DNA from: Chelydra serpentina
Taxonomy: Eukaryota > Chordata > Testudines > Chelydridae
Assembly: GCA_037349315.1 (NCBI GenBank)
Contig: JBAIAC010000024.1
Span: 39,963,501-40,027,500, forward strand
DNA length: 64,000 nucleotides
Direction: 5' to 3'
Shown here in pieces: positions 53,724-64,000 of the stretch. The translations under genes and the position numbers were made by a program. A model generated the notes under the pieces. The model searched no databases. It saw only the letters and a program-made list of their open reading frames with translations, and had not been told where the DNA came from. The stretch's first letter is position 1, and the number at the start of each line of letters is the position of its first letter.

Positions 53724-55162
53724 CCCACCCTCTGCATTCTGATTCAAAGTTAATTTGTGTCTCCATTCATTTCAGTAGACTTTGAATCAGGACATATATG
53801 TATGTGGGCTACCAACAGAATAAGAGTCTTAATGAGTGTTCTGAGCACCCTCTTAGATACTCAGCATCTAGAGACCACTGTTTTTCTTCAAACAGATTTC
53901 ACTGAGGATGCCTAAAACCCCCCAACACACTCTCAGTCATTGTCTCTACTTACTGTGGTGCTACAGTCTTTGAAGTGAATCTGCTATTAGTGCTAAATCA
54001 GTGGGAACAGGCTATCTGTTAAAGATAGCTGGAAAAAATGTATTGGAAGCAGGTATTCTCTATTTGTAGCAGAAAAAGTGAAGCATCTTGTCCATGCTCC
54101 ACTTTAAGGCAAGGAGATATGGCTTTCTTAAGCTCTGTAACTTGGGACTTAATAGCATGTAGAATCACTACCAGGAACAGGCCATTTACCCCAACAAGCT
54201 ATTTTCAGTCTCACTTAACTGCTTTCACACTGAATCTCTCAGTGCCTGATCTCTTCTCTCACTCTCAAAATGTCTTGTTTTCTCTTAAATTCAGCTCTGC
54301 TATTCATTCCAATGAACTTACTTGGCAGCTTATTCCAAAGGCTGCAGTCATCTTTTAATGAAATAGTTCAGCTTCATTTCTGTCTTGGGGTTTATATTAT
54401 ATCCTCGGCTTTACGGACCCTACAGTAAAACATGTAGTTTAATGGAACAGCCTTTGATAAACTATCAGAAGTATACATTTATAATATGTTTGTTTCATTG
54501 TATAGACATACAAACGTTACACATTTGTAAGAAGACAATAGCTTGGCAATGAATGTATTTTTATGAGATCATTTGAAAATCCAGTTTAATGCCTAACTGG
54601 TCAACATTTGGAGCTATGCATTAACTACTAGAAGTTCAAATGGATTTTTGTTTTCAAGTGGATTACAGATAATAAAGTGCCACACACTTGTAAAGCCCAA
54701 TCCTGCATTCTTCATTTAGGTAAAACCTCCACTGAATTCAATAGACTTTTTGAAAGAGTAAAGACTATAAGAATGGAACCCAGCTGAAGTAGTGCTGTGT
54801 TTCTGTACATAACTTAGCAATGGTAAGATTATTTAAAAAAAATCCTATTTGAATCTACATTTTCATTTACTTTTATATTTTTTGATATTTGAAGCCTTTT
54901 TCAGTGAGTTCTTTTTTGCAAAGGTGTCAGCATATCAACCTAATATCAGATAGGCACTGATACAGACAATGTAGTAAGACTACAGTTTCAAAGGATTGAG
55001 TCTTGCAAAGATAGAAGGACAAGAAGATTAAAACTGCTCTTGCTTCATTTGTGGTGGTAGATTCATGAGGCGCTCTGTCAGAGTAGAATAATTCTCACTT
55101 TGCAACCCTGCGGAGGCACTAGAGTTGTGACTAGATTCATAATGTCTGCTGTCACTGTGCTA

Positions 55163-55480
55163 TTCATTATTGTTTATTTGTATTAATGTAGTATCCAGAG
55201 GCCCCAAGGAAATTTAGTTTCCCTTTATGTTAGTCACTGGACACACACAATAAGTGACAGTCCATACCCTAAAAAGCTAACAATCGAAACAGATAACATA
55301 GACGCAGGGTGGGAGAAAGAGAGTATCATATGTCCATATTTTTCAGATGTGGAATGCAGGTACACAGAAATTAAGCATCTTACCCAAGGTCCAACAGCAA
55401 AGTTGTGGCAGAGCTGGGAATAGGACTCAGGTCTCCTGAGTCCCAGCCCATTGTCTTACTCACAAGAGCATACTTTCTAC
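55163..55480 (-). mobile_element. CORE/MIR-like SINE, near full length, reversed
   Basis: In plus-strand order: TTCATTATTGTTTATTTGTA (tail), CAGAGGCCCCAAGG, AGTGACAGTCCATACCCTAA, AAGCTAACAATCGAAACAGA, TTACCCAAGGTCCAACAGCA, GTGGCAGAGCTGGGAATAGG and CAGGTCTCCTGAGTCCCAGC (tRNA-like head). This is the reverse complement of the element at 47957-48370 and the most complete copy in the window. Confidence 0.75.
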
Positions 55481-56531
55481 CGTGGATACAAGAGACCAGT
55501 AGAGCTTTGTTTCATAAAAGAAAATCTCCTTTAGGACACGTCTCTTTCTTTGACAGCTAAGTACTCTGCCTTTTAAATAATAATATTAAGTAACTCTTCA
55601 CAAACTGTGTAGCTTCTAAGTGTTATAAGTAATGTTTTTATTCCATAATTGCCTAATTCAGGGTTTTTGCACCTTCCTCCGAAGCATCTGGTAGTGGCCA
55701 TTATCAGAGTCAGGATACTGGTCCACTGGTTGAATTCCCTTATAATATACAAAAACCAGCCAACCAAATACTTTAGCTAGCATAGCATGTCTTATTTTTT
55801 TCCAGTTTGAAACAGGAAAATAAAGCCCATCAGTCTCATGTTGACTATGCTGTAAACTTAGATATTACACAACAGATATGAAACACTAAGTTGCCCACTA
55901 CCAACATTATGGTTCTAAATCTGAATGCACAAAAACCTGATTTTGATTATCAGCATCTCAGTCATAGTAAAAAAATTGTAAGATACTTTGGGATTTTAAT
56001 AGAGATGATTGTCTTCCTCAGCTTCAGTGAGGAAAGAGTGCCTGATATTGTGGTAACCAGGGAAGTATTCAGTTATTCTTAGAACAGTAAAATAGTTTTT
56101 CCAGCACCGCCACATCCTGTAGTCATTGAACATAATCGAAGAAAGTCTAGGAATGAGTGAATTTTCACACTTGTGGGTGATAATGAATTTGGCCCCCATC
56201 AGAGTGTGGTAGTACAATTCCCTATGTAATCTAATCTCTGGTAAATTTGGGAATTTATCCAGTAAGCAACCTGCAGAATCTAAAAGCAGGCCAAGTGTTC
56301 TTATTTTAAACATCTGTTTTTATAATTTTTCCCCAAAAGGGGATGGTTCTTGGGCACATCTACCACTGATGACCATAGTGTCCCTATAACCATTCCCCTT
56401 CAGGACTTGGAAGAATACCTGTTGTCTATTGTATTTCACATGCAATGAGTGAAATAAATTGCACTTGTATTTCTCTAACCTACTGGGATATAGTCACCTT
56501 GTGCCAAAAGCTCCACGTGATTTATCATCTA

Positions 56532-56950
56532 AGGGCAGTAGCGTAGCCAGGCGGGGATCAGGGAGAGCGGCTGCTCCCCTTGTGAGGAGAAGCGGTGCTA
56601 AGGCGCCGCCCGAGCCCGGCTGCGGGAGCCGGGCTCGGGGGGCACTTTAAAGGGCCCGCGGCTCCCGGCAGCAGCAGGAGCCGCCGGCCTTTTAAAGTGC
56701 ACCCCTCCCAGCCCGACGGGGAGCCGCAGGCCCTTTAAAGCACCCCCCACAGCCCCGCTGCCGGAGCTGGGAGGGGGGGGGCGCTTTAAAAGGCCAGCGG
56801 CTCCTGCCGCTGCGGGGAGCCGCTGGTCGGAGCCGCCGGTCTTTTAAAGCGCCCCCCCAGCCCCGCTGCCGGAGCCGGGCTCGAGTGGGGATTTAAAAGG
56901 CCCGGGGGCACCGTAGCGGCTGGAGCCCTGGGCCCTTTAAAGCGCCGCCC
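56532..56950. repeat. GC-rich array with regularly spaced TTTAAA cores
   Basis: Seven TTTAAA cores start at 56646, 56691, 56734, 56785, 56843, 56892 and 56936 (spacings 45, 43, 51, 58, 49, 44). Each lies in GC-rich sequence such as GCGCTTTAAAAGGCC, with GCCGCTGCCGGAGC-type spacers in alternating orientation. It begins AGGGCAGTAGCGTAGCCAGG. No coding meaning is seen. It may be a minisatellite grown inside a transposon. Confidence 0.75.
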
Positions 56951-56990
56951 GGTGAGTACAGGGAAAGCGGGGAGGCGCCTTTTTATAGTG

Positions 56991-57052
56991 TTTTTTCACA
57001 CCCCTGAGCGAGAAAGTTGCAGCGCTGTAAATTGCCAGTGTAAACAAGCCCT
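56991..57052. mobile_element. end fragment of a DNA transposon
   Basis: TTTTTTCACACCCCTGAGCG, then GAAAGTTGCAGCGCTGTAAA and GCCAGTGTAAACAAGCCCT. I recall this as one half of a palindromic reptile MITE ending AGTGTAGACAAGCCCT. The mirror half is missing and its place is taken by the TTTAAA array. Confidence 0.45.
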
Positions 57053-58799
57053 GAGTAAACTGCCACCTAGTTTTCAATATAGCTTAAAGGCATTCTGTAG
57101 TTTCACAGTTTCCCACAACATTGTGTGTATCATAGCTCGGGACAAGATTCTTCACCAATCCAAATAGTTTCCACTGTGCTGTCTATTTACAACTTTGATG
57201 TTCAGTCACTAAATGTCTATGTCATTAAATGTTCAGTCACTAAATAGTTTACTTTCAACTTTGGTCTATTTTTTCTTCAACCATGGAGCCATGATTACTA
57301 TATGCCTTTACCTATGTTTGTGTGAGTATATTTAAAAAATAAGACTACAAATGGAGCTTGTAAGTTTTCTGATCTGAAGCTATCTGGCCCGATGCCTCCT
57401 GCATATTACTATCCCAAAGCAAAGCCTTCTAAACCCACCTATACTTGACCAAAGCCTTTAGAATCTAACCATTCCTGAGCAAGACTTGACCTGTAATCCA
57501 AAACCCAGACTTCTCAAATTCTGGAGCATCTCAAATTTTAGATCACCTCATAGTTTGGCTCAAAGCTTATTTGTAACAGAGTGAAGAATGATGTCTGAAG
57601 AATCTAAGAAGCTTACAAGTTGTTACTTTGGGCCCAATCCAATGCCATTGGAGTAAATGAAAAAATTCCACTGACTTCTATGTGCAATAGGCTGGGCCTA
57701 TAAATCCGGGGGGTGAGGAGAAGGAATTTAATAGTCTTTTCTGACACTTATTAAAAATGGGCACCTCTTTTTTAAAAAGAAGATCCTTGAGCCTTGATTT
57801 TTTTTGAATAGCATGTTAATATTTTATCCTTCAACGAGTTGTTTAAATATATTGTTGAATATTCAAGTCAACTGTATTCTTCTTCAGAAAAGATGTGATT
57901 CTGCTGTTCCACATTAAAACAGGAAAACTAATGTGGTGCATCATTCTGACTGGGAAGTGACCAAAGCTATTGTGACAGGATTGTATTTTGAGCAATTGTT
58001 GGTGATTTGTTTTTTAGCACACAAAGAAAGTAATAAATCTGTCATCCTGAGAAATCAGGTTGTGACCTAAAGGAAGGAGCAAATTGTGGCTTTAGGTAAA
58101 AAAGAGTGACCTGTCTATGAGGGTCATTTATCATTATAACAAAATTGCTGGTGCTTTTCCAGCTGACCAGGAAGAAAGGCTGCAGTAAGCAAAGACAAGC
58201 ATCCGAATGTTTTTAATTTATCAATATTTTCAGGAATTGCAAGTAGCCAAAAATCTGACAGCACTCAAAGGACACTGTCCATCTGATCTGTAAGGGAAAA
58301 CAAGATTTAATTATACAATTTACACAATAGAATTTGATTTGTGTTTACAATAAATAACAGAAATAAGAATTGAAGGCATGCACCATTGCATTATGTTCAA
58401 GATGCCTGCCATGTACTGTATATATTGTATGATGTTATTAGGGATCAGAGGAACCAAACCAAAGTCTCAGCTTTGAACAACCCCAATTTTAGATCTGAAT
58501 CTGGATTCAACCTTTGCAGCTGAAGGCTCTCTAAATACTCTGAACGCTGGGCATCTCCCTGCTCCTCTACATCATACTTTTTGTTGGTACTTTTCTGATG
58601 TCAGAAAACGACATTCTCAAATTCTTCTCTGTTCTATGTAGGTTCTTACACGGCACTCATCACCATAATATCTAATGCACTATTAGAAGGCACTCAAAAA
58701 ACGTGACTATCATGCCTCTCAACCTCTCCCCAGTGGCAGAAGCATGTGCAGTAGAGGGTTTTAGGGCTTTTAAAAATTAAATATACATAGTGCTATGTA

Positions 58800-59170
58800 T
58801 TTATGTTAGAGAAGTCAAGGTCAAAGAAATGATCCTTGTACTTGGAGCGGAAGGTGGTGAAGTTTATAATGGTCCTTAGTTCATAGAGGAGTTCATTCTG
58901 TAATCTCGGACCAGCCTTCAAGAAGGTTCTGTTTTCCACAGACAAGTTTTACCTTTGTAGTAGAGAGTTCCATTGTGCCAGAGGAATGGAGCTCTCAAGC
59001 ACGGTCTTCATCTCGAACCTCTACATGGCCTTTTAGATAAGGACCAAAACCTTGAATTTGATTCCAAATTCTATGGGGAGCCAGTGTAGTTAGTGGAGGA
59101 CAGATTTGATGTGATTGCGGTAGCTGGCATTGTTGAGCATGTGCTGTAGTGTTATGTATTAGACTGAAAC
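58800..59170. mobile_element. possible ancient LINE fragment
   Basis: Contains GGACCAAAACCTTGAATTTG, CTATGGGGAGCCAGTGTAGT and GATGTGATTGCGGTAGCTGG then CATTGTTGAGCATG. This reminds me of a very old L3/CR1-like interspersed sequence in vertebrates. No reading frame survives. The assignment is by memory of similar phrases and is weak. Confidence 0.3.
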
Positions 59171-60499
59171 ATAATTAACGTGAAGAATTAATCAGCTTTA
59201 AAGTTTCCATCAGCTCTATAGTCTTTCAGCACCTTTGCAATCTTGGTCTGGTGTCTCCATGACCTTTCAATGCCTCAATCAACCTTTGATGGCTTTACAG
59301 CATTTCAGCACTTCCAGCAGATTTTGGGAGCTCGATGAGACTGGTCTATGGATCTGGGAAAATGCACAAGTGAATGGTGGTATAGGATGGTATACTGGAG
59401 GTCTTAGACTGGTAAGGAGATTCAGGTGCCAGATCTCGTGCTCCCTCCCCAACTTTATATATCTGTGGCTCCACAATATATCATAAAGATATACCACATG
59501 TGTGGGGTTAGAAGAAGAGGATTATTAACAGAAATACCTGTAAACATTTAAAATATCTCTTCAATACTCCTACAATTCCCTTCCTGTAACACATGTTGCC
59601 TGTTTACGGAATGCCTCATCCTATGATACAAAAGATTTATCAGCACTCATTTTGAATGTCCTACACCACTTACAGCTTCACCACTTGTGTATAATGCAAC
59701 CGTACCAAACTCATGCTGATAAAAGCTTCATGGCACAAACATTTATACAGTTCTCACATAATCTAAAGGAATAATGGAATGAGATTTATGTATTTTTAAA
59801 TGTCCTTGATTGGGGTTGAGAGGTGGAGTGAGATTGCAACCATTATTAAAAAAAAATTGTACTAATCAGAGAAGGTCTAGTTTATATTGAATAAGGAATG
59901 CATACATTTTAAAATAAGAGATCTAAAAATTAGTTCCTCTTTTGTCCCATTCTTCCTAGCTACAGAACCCCACTCTAATTAACATTTAAAATCCTGATCC
60001 AAACAGCTTTGCTTAATTTACCCCCCACACTTTTTCAACTTCTTCCAGTTGGAGAATCTCACCTTTATCCTAATTTCTGATGCAAAAAACATTATATAAG
60101 AAAAGTGAAAGGTCAGTCTCTTGTAGTGCAATTTGCACCCTGACTGCTACTCTCAGCTGATTGCTTTAGAGCAGGTATGTCTTTATTAGACTGTGACATT
60201 CAATGTCAGAAGCAGTAGTATTTATTCCAACATGTGAGTTTAGACCCTGTTTACAGTTCTGACTAGCAGTTAACATCAGCTGCAATTATTACAATGCTAT
60301 ATGCAGGAATTTTTAACAAAACTGTTTAAATGAAGGTATTTATAATGGGATTTAATATACAGAAGCTGATAGCTAAAGTACTATGCATTTGCCTTAAATC
60401 AGAGAACATTATGATGATAAACCATACCGAAGTTAAGGAAGTAATAGCTTATAATATAAGCAGTTTTTACATGAGAAGACGCTAATCACATATTCAATA

Positions 60500-60625
60500 T
60501 GGGCCCAATTCAGCAAAAGCAGTTCAGCATGTGCTAAAAGTTAAACAATTGCTTAAGTCCCATTGATATAATGGGACTTGACTATGTGCTTAAAGGATTA
60601 TATGCTTAACTATTTGTGTCAGTCT
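60500..60625. mobile_element. MITE-like element with TTAAGCAC arms
   Basis: Begins TGGGCCCAATTCAGCAAAAG; the centre, AAGTCCCATTGATATAATGG then GACTT, is a clear inverted repeat, with TGCTAAAAGTTAAACAATTG and GTGCTTAAAGGATTATATGC arms. The outer right end is decayed. Confidence 0.5.
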
Positions 60626-60724
60626 GGAGTAGCAGGAAACACAATCAGTCCTGCATAGGAGGTGGAGTAGCACCCTTCAGAGGGCACGGTGCAAGGATGA
60701 ACCTTGCCCTGATTGTTTAGCTAT

Positions 60725-60800
60725 AGTGGCAGAGTGAAGAATGGAATTTAGGTTTCATGACTCCTACTTCCTTGCTCTAACCACTAGACTCTGAGGTCTC
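60725..60800 (-). mobile_element. MIR/CORE SINE head fragment, reversed
   Basis: AGTGGCAGAGTGAAGAATGG, then TTTAGGTTTCATGACTCCTA and CTTGCTCTAACCACTAGACT. This matches the head portion (tRNA-like) of the SINE at 55163-55480. Confidence 0.6.
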
Positions 60801-62619
60801 TATCTACCACTTCCCCCCAACCTCCTGATTCAGCAAAATTGGGATGGAAAATTTCATAGGAAAAGACTTTTTGATGAGATTTTTTTCAGCACTTCTGATT
60901 CAGTTCTAGCTGGGAATACCATGAAAGCAGCCTATTTCATAATATTTTGATTTTTTTCTCTTCTAATCAAACTGGAAATGAGATCTCCTATCTGCGTATT
61001 ATAGAGCCTCATAAAGATATTCTAAAAATTTAGGTGTATGTGTATTTTTTTTAACCAGTTTGCCCCATATTGTTACATCTATATAAAACAAACCCCAAAT
61101 GGACATAATATATATGACTCAATTTCAGATTTGCGTTGAGTGAAAAACTGATTAAATATGTTTTCCACCTGAGACTCAGGGCTGGCAGAGATGAGTAGGA
61201 TTCAGTGACATCAGGTTATTAACTGTGATCAGATTTATGGTAGTAAATAACAGGAAGGGACTTTTTTTTCTAATCAGGATCAGTTAATAGAATTCTTGAA
61301 AATAGCATACCCTGGAAAGGTTATTAGTCAGTAGCTGAACAGCTTGAACAGCTCTGGAAATGTCCATGAGAAAGGTGGTCAAATAATTTCTTTAAAGTTT
61401 TGTAGTAACACACTTATGCTGGATAAACAGACACAAGATAATTTTAAATACAAAGTGGTGAGAGTTCATAGCAATTTGAGAAAACACTGAAGAAATTTGC
61501 CAAAGGTCAAATACTGCTGAATACAGTATCTTGATCACCCCCCAATCTAATACCTAACTTTTCACTGGCTATCTGAAAATACAGGGAAAAATTCAAAGCT
61601 CCTCAAAAAATAAAATAAAAAAAGTCCAACTTACCTGAGGAAGCCTGCTTGTGTCAGATGTACTTTGATCATGATGTCTCATGACAGTGGCATTCCCCTG
61701 GAACAATGGAACAGTCAAATTCAAGAATGAAACTCATGAGTCCAAGAGACAGAGCATTCTCAGTAACTAGCGCTCAAAACTGGAACTCAGTCCTGGGTGA
61801 GATGATGATGAACATCAGCACTATAAGTGTACAGGTCCACTGCTTATTCCCACCATACCTTTTTAAATAAATGAAATGAAATAAAATACTCCATAACATA
61901 GTCCAGTCTCTCCTGATTGGAGTGAAGTGAAAGAGAGGAAGAAATATCTGTATGTATTCAAAGATATGTAGACTCCAAATCTCTGAAAAATGCTTTCACC
62001 TACTCTGTTTTTGGTTTCATCATGGATGTAGCCCCAGTTTTGGCTCTCAGATTTAATTCCGCCTACTCTCGGGGACAAATTTTCAAAGGCATCTTCTAAC
62101 ATTTCACCCATAAATTTTAGTTTTTGCACTTGGAAGAATTGAGATTCTCCAAGTAAATGGTGCTTGTGCATAAAAACTGCTGATAATTCTTACTTGCCAA
62201 TAAATAAATAGGCAAGGGTATTTAAAGGCCTTTTATGAAAAATTAGCATTTCATTTATGCATTTATTGTCCCACTCAGATCAGATTATTAACCTAGGAAA
62301 CATCTGGATAAAACTTCTAGTCCAACATGGTGATGGTAGTAGTGGGCTAAACTCTTTTTTTCAGTTTGTTCTGTTTTCTTCAAGCCAGAAGAATAGCTTA
62401 TGTGGAAAATTTGCTAGAGTCTTTTTGACTGAATTTAATTTAGATTATTATGATTTTCTTTGAGACTTGGGCATCAAGGGCCTGACACAAAGCACAGTCA
62501 AATGATTGGGAATTGCAGCAGGTCCCAAAGCATAATTTTTGTCTCCAGGCATTGCTGTAAACTCTCAGACCCCAACCCTATACTGTAATCAAATCCACAC
62601 TGCAAGACAAAATAACTTA

Positions 62620-62900
62620 GGGTATGTCTACACTGAGATAAAAAACCAATGGCACTGAGTCTCAGAGACTGGGTCAGCTGACTGAGGCTTGCAGGGTTAT
62701 AAAATTGCGGTGTAGATATTCAGACTTGGGGTGGAGCCCAGGTTGTGAGACCCTCCCTTGTTATAGGGTCTCAGAGCCTGGGCTCCAGCCCAAGCTCGAA
62801 TGTCTACAGTGCAATTTTATAGCCCTACCGCCTGAGCCTGAGTCAGCTGTCCTGGGCCAGCCACAACTATACTGTGGATCTTTTATTGCAATGTGGACAT
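62620..62900. mobile_element. palindromic MITE, about 280 bp
   Basis: Starts GGGTATGTCTACACTGAGAT; inner arms TTATAAAATTGCGGTGTAGA and TCTACAGTGCAATTTTATAG are inverted copies, as are GTGGAGCCCAGG with GGGTCTCAGAGCCTGGGCTC. The right terminus, GCAATGTGGACAT, lacks the final ACCC and runs into TGCAATAAAA, so it may be slightly truncated. Confidence 0.7.
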
Positions 62901-64000
62901 TGCAATAAAATGTTAGAGATTACAACTAAAACTAGCACCATGCAGGAAACTCTGTGAACCAATATCTGCGCCAGAGAAAATCCAAATTCCAGTCCCTCTG
63001 GTCCGTTAATATATGGAATTATATATTCTTAAAATAAATGGACCTGTTCCTTTATTTCATTTAAAAAGTTTGCTTTATCTTTCTAGTATTTTAATGTTTG
63101 AATGTACAACCACATGATAAGTGTTGGTGTTTGTGAGAAGAATTGGGTATGAATTCCTACAGCATGTTGAGGGAGGGTGTTAACATGATAGTACAATATT
63201 GGGGAAGGGACCTCAATCCTTATAAACCCTTCTTTAGTGTGTGCACTTATGCTTGCAGTATTCTTTCAGTTGATATGGGTAGGGCTCCTCAGCAAACATC
63301 CCATGAGGTCTCTAAGCAAGGTAGTAATGTTGTTGTTCCAGTTATGAGATGTTGCCTATCTTCATTTTATAACAGTTCTACTGTAATTAGTTCTGATTTA
63401 AGTATTCCCATGAGGGTGAAGTTCATATTTTGGGAAGTGAGCAGATACTGGATTTTCAATGGCAATATAGCAGAGAATAGACAGCAATTGGAAGAGATAC
63501 ATTTTTGCACACTTGAATTTAGGACAATTTTTATACCAGTATAAAACTTGAAGCAAAAAGCCCCTTTTCAGTTAACACAGATACACTTTTTGGGTTGCTC
63601 ATCCATAAGGATTATAGCTGAGATAGAAGAGTAATAAAGCATAGGATTTATGAAAGGAGAGAGCATGTACAACTTCGTATAATTCAGGGTCAGAACTATT
63701 TTGACCTCGAATTATTATCAAATATGTGGATAATCCTCCTTTTCCAATATAAATAAATTATAAGAACTCTGTTAAACCTCAATAAAAATGCTAATCTTAA
63801 AGTTACATGGCTTTTTAGCCATCTAGATAAAATGTCAAGAGCTCCGATTGCTCAATGCCTTGTTAGTACAAACACCACTCAGTGATGTCTACAACAATGC
63901 TAATATTGCTTTGTTTATATATATCAACCAAGTCTGAAGAGCATCTGTGATAATTTTCTGTAATATTTTTATGAATGATATGCATGGCAGTCATTTATTT

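Larger units (their letters stand above)
30111..64000. other. gene-free region upstream of NR5A2, rich in old transposons
   Basis: No exon, conserved protein or RNA gene could be recognised over 34 kb on either strand. Open frames are all short, lack recognisable domains, and mostly fall in GC-rich transposons. The identifiable content is the transposon set listed separately. In mammals, NR5A2 also borders a gene-poor interval on its 5' side, as recalled. Confidence 0.65.

Noticed and set aside
56532..56950. CpG-island promoter of another gene
   Set aside because: The GC-rich block is an internally repetitive array attached to a transposon end, with no exon beside it.
63143..63544. 133-codon open frame near the window end
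   Set aside because: No domain or low-complexity pattern that I recognise, AT-rich surroundings, no supporting signals.
30111..64000. CRISPR arrays, operons or other prokaryotic features
   Set aside because: No regularly spaced identical repeats; intron-containing genes and SINEs show the DNA is vertebrate nuclear.

Overview
This is eukaryotic, vertebrate DNA, most probably from a cryptodiran turtle. Large introns, canonical splice sites and a nuclear-receptor gene establish a vertebrate. The turtle call rests on the repeats: a tRNA-derived SINE with a CR1-type 3' end (2964-3146), old CORE/MIR-like SINEs, and many short palindromic non-autonomous DNA transposons of the kind common in turtle and crocodilian genomes. 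No repeat database could be searched, so the clade is an inference.

The only protein-coding gene I can support is NR5A2 (LRH-1/FTF, an orphan nuclear receptor), on the minus strand. Five consecutive coding exons lie at 29694-29631, 17247-17110, 13434-13316, 12024-11883 and 9031-8385. They join with intron phases 1, 1, 0, 1, 0 into 370 uninterrupted codons: N-terminal region, two zinc fingers, Ftz-F1 box, hinge and the start of the ligand-binding domain. The remaining ligand-binding exons are not in the window; they must lie beyond base 1, because bases 1-8384 look like intron 5. Residue numbers of known human regulatory positions (Ser238, Ser243, Lys270, as recalled) are preserved, so there is no net length change in the N-terminal half.

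Regulation: directly upstream of coding exon 1 (about 29,700-30,110) is a compact cluster of GATA, HNF1-like, HNF4-like and E-box motifs and a consensus NR5A monomer site, consistent with an endoderm/liver-type promoter and possible autoregulation. A CpG island (about 16,900-17,790) surrounds exon 2 and probably marks a second promoter whose transcripts could start translation at Met41. A second, smaller CpG island lies in intron 1 (about 27,785-28,110).

From 30.1 to 64 kb I see no genes. This upstream region is an archive of transposons: three copies of a 122-124 bp hAT-type element with 8-bp target duplications, two larger hAT-type elements (361 and 604 bp), a 669 bp solo LTR inserted in an old SINE, several palindromic elements, MIR/CORE-SINE fragments, and a GC-rich array with TTTAAA cores every 43-58 bp. 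Intron 4 holds a near-perfect 46-bp-arm hairpin beside a TA microsatellite. I found no wholly new gene system. The best leads are the hairpin, the motif-rich promoter with its NR5A site, the two intronic CpG islands, and the TTTAAA array.
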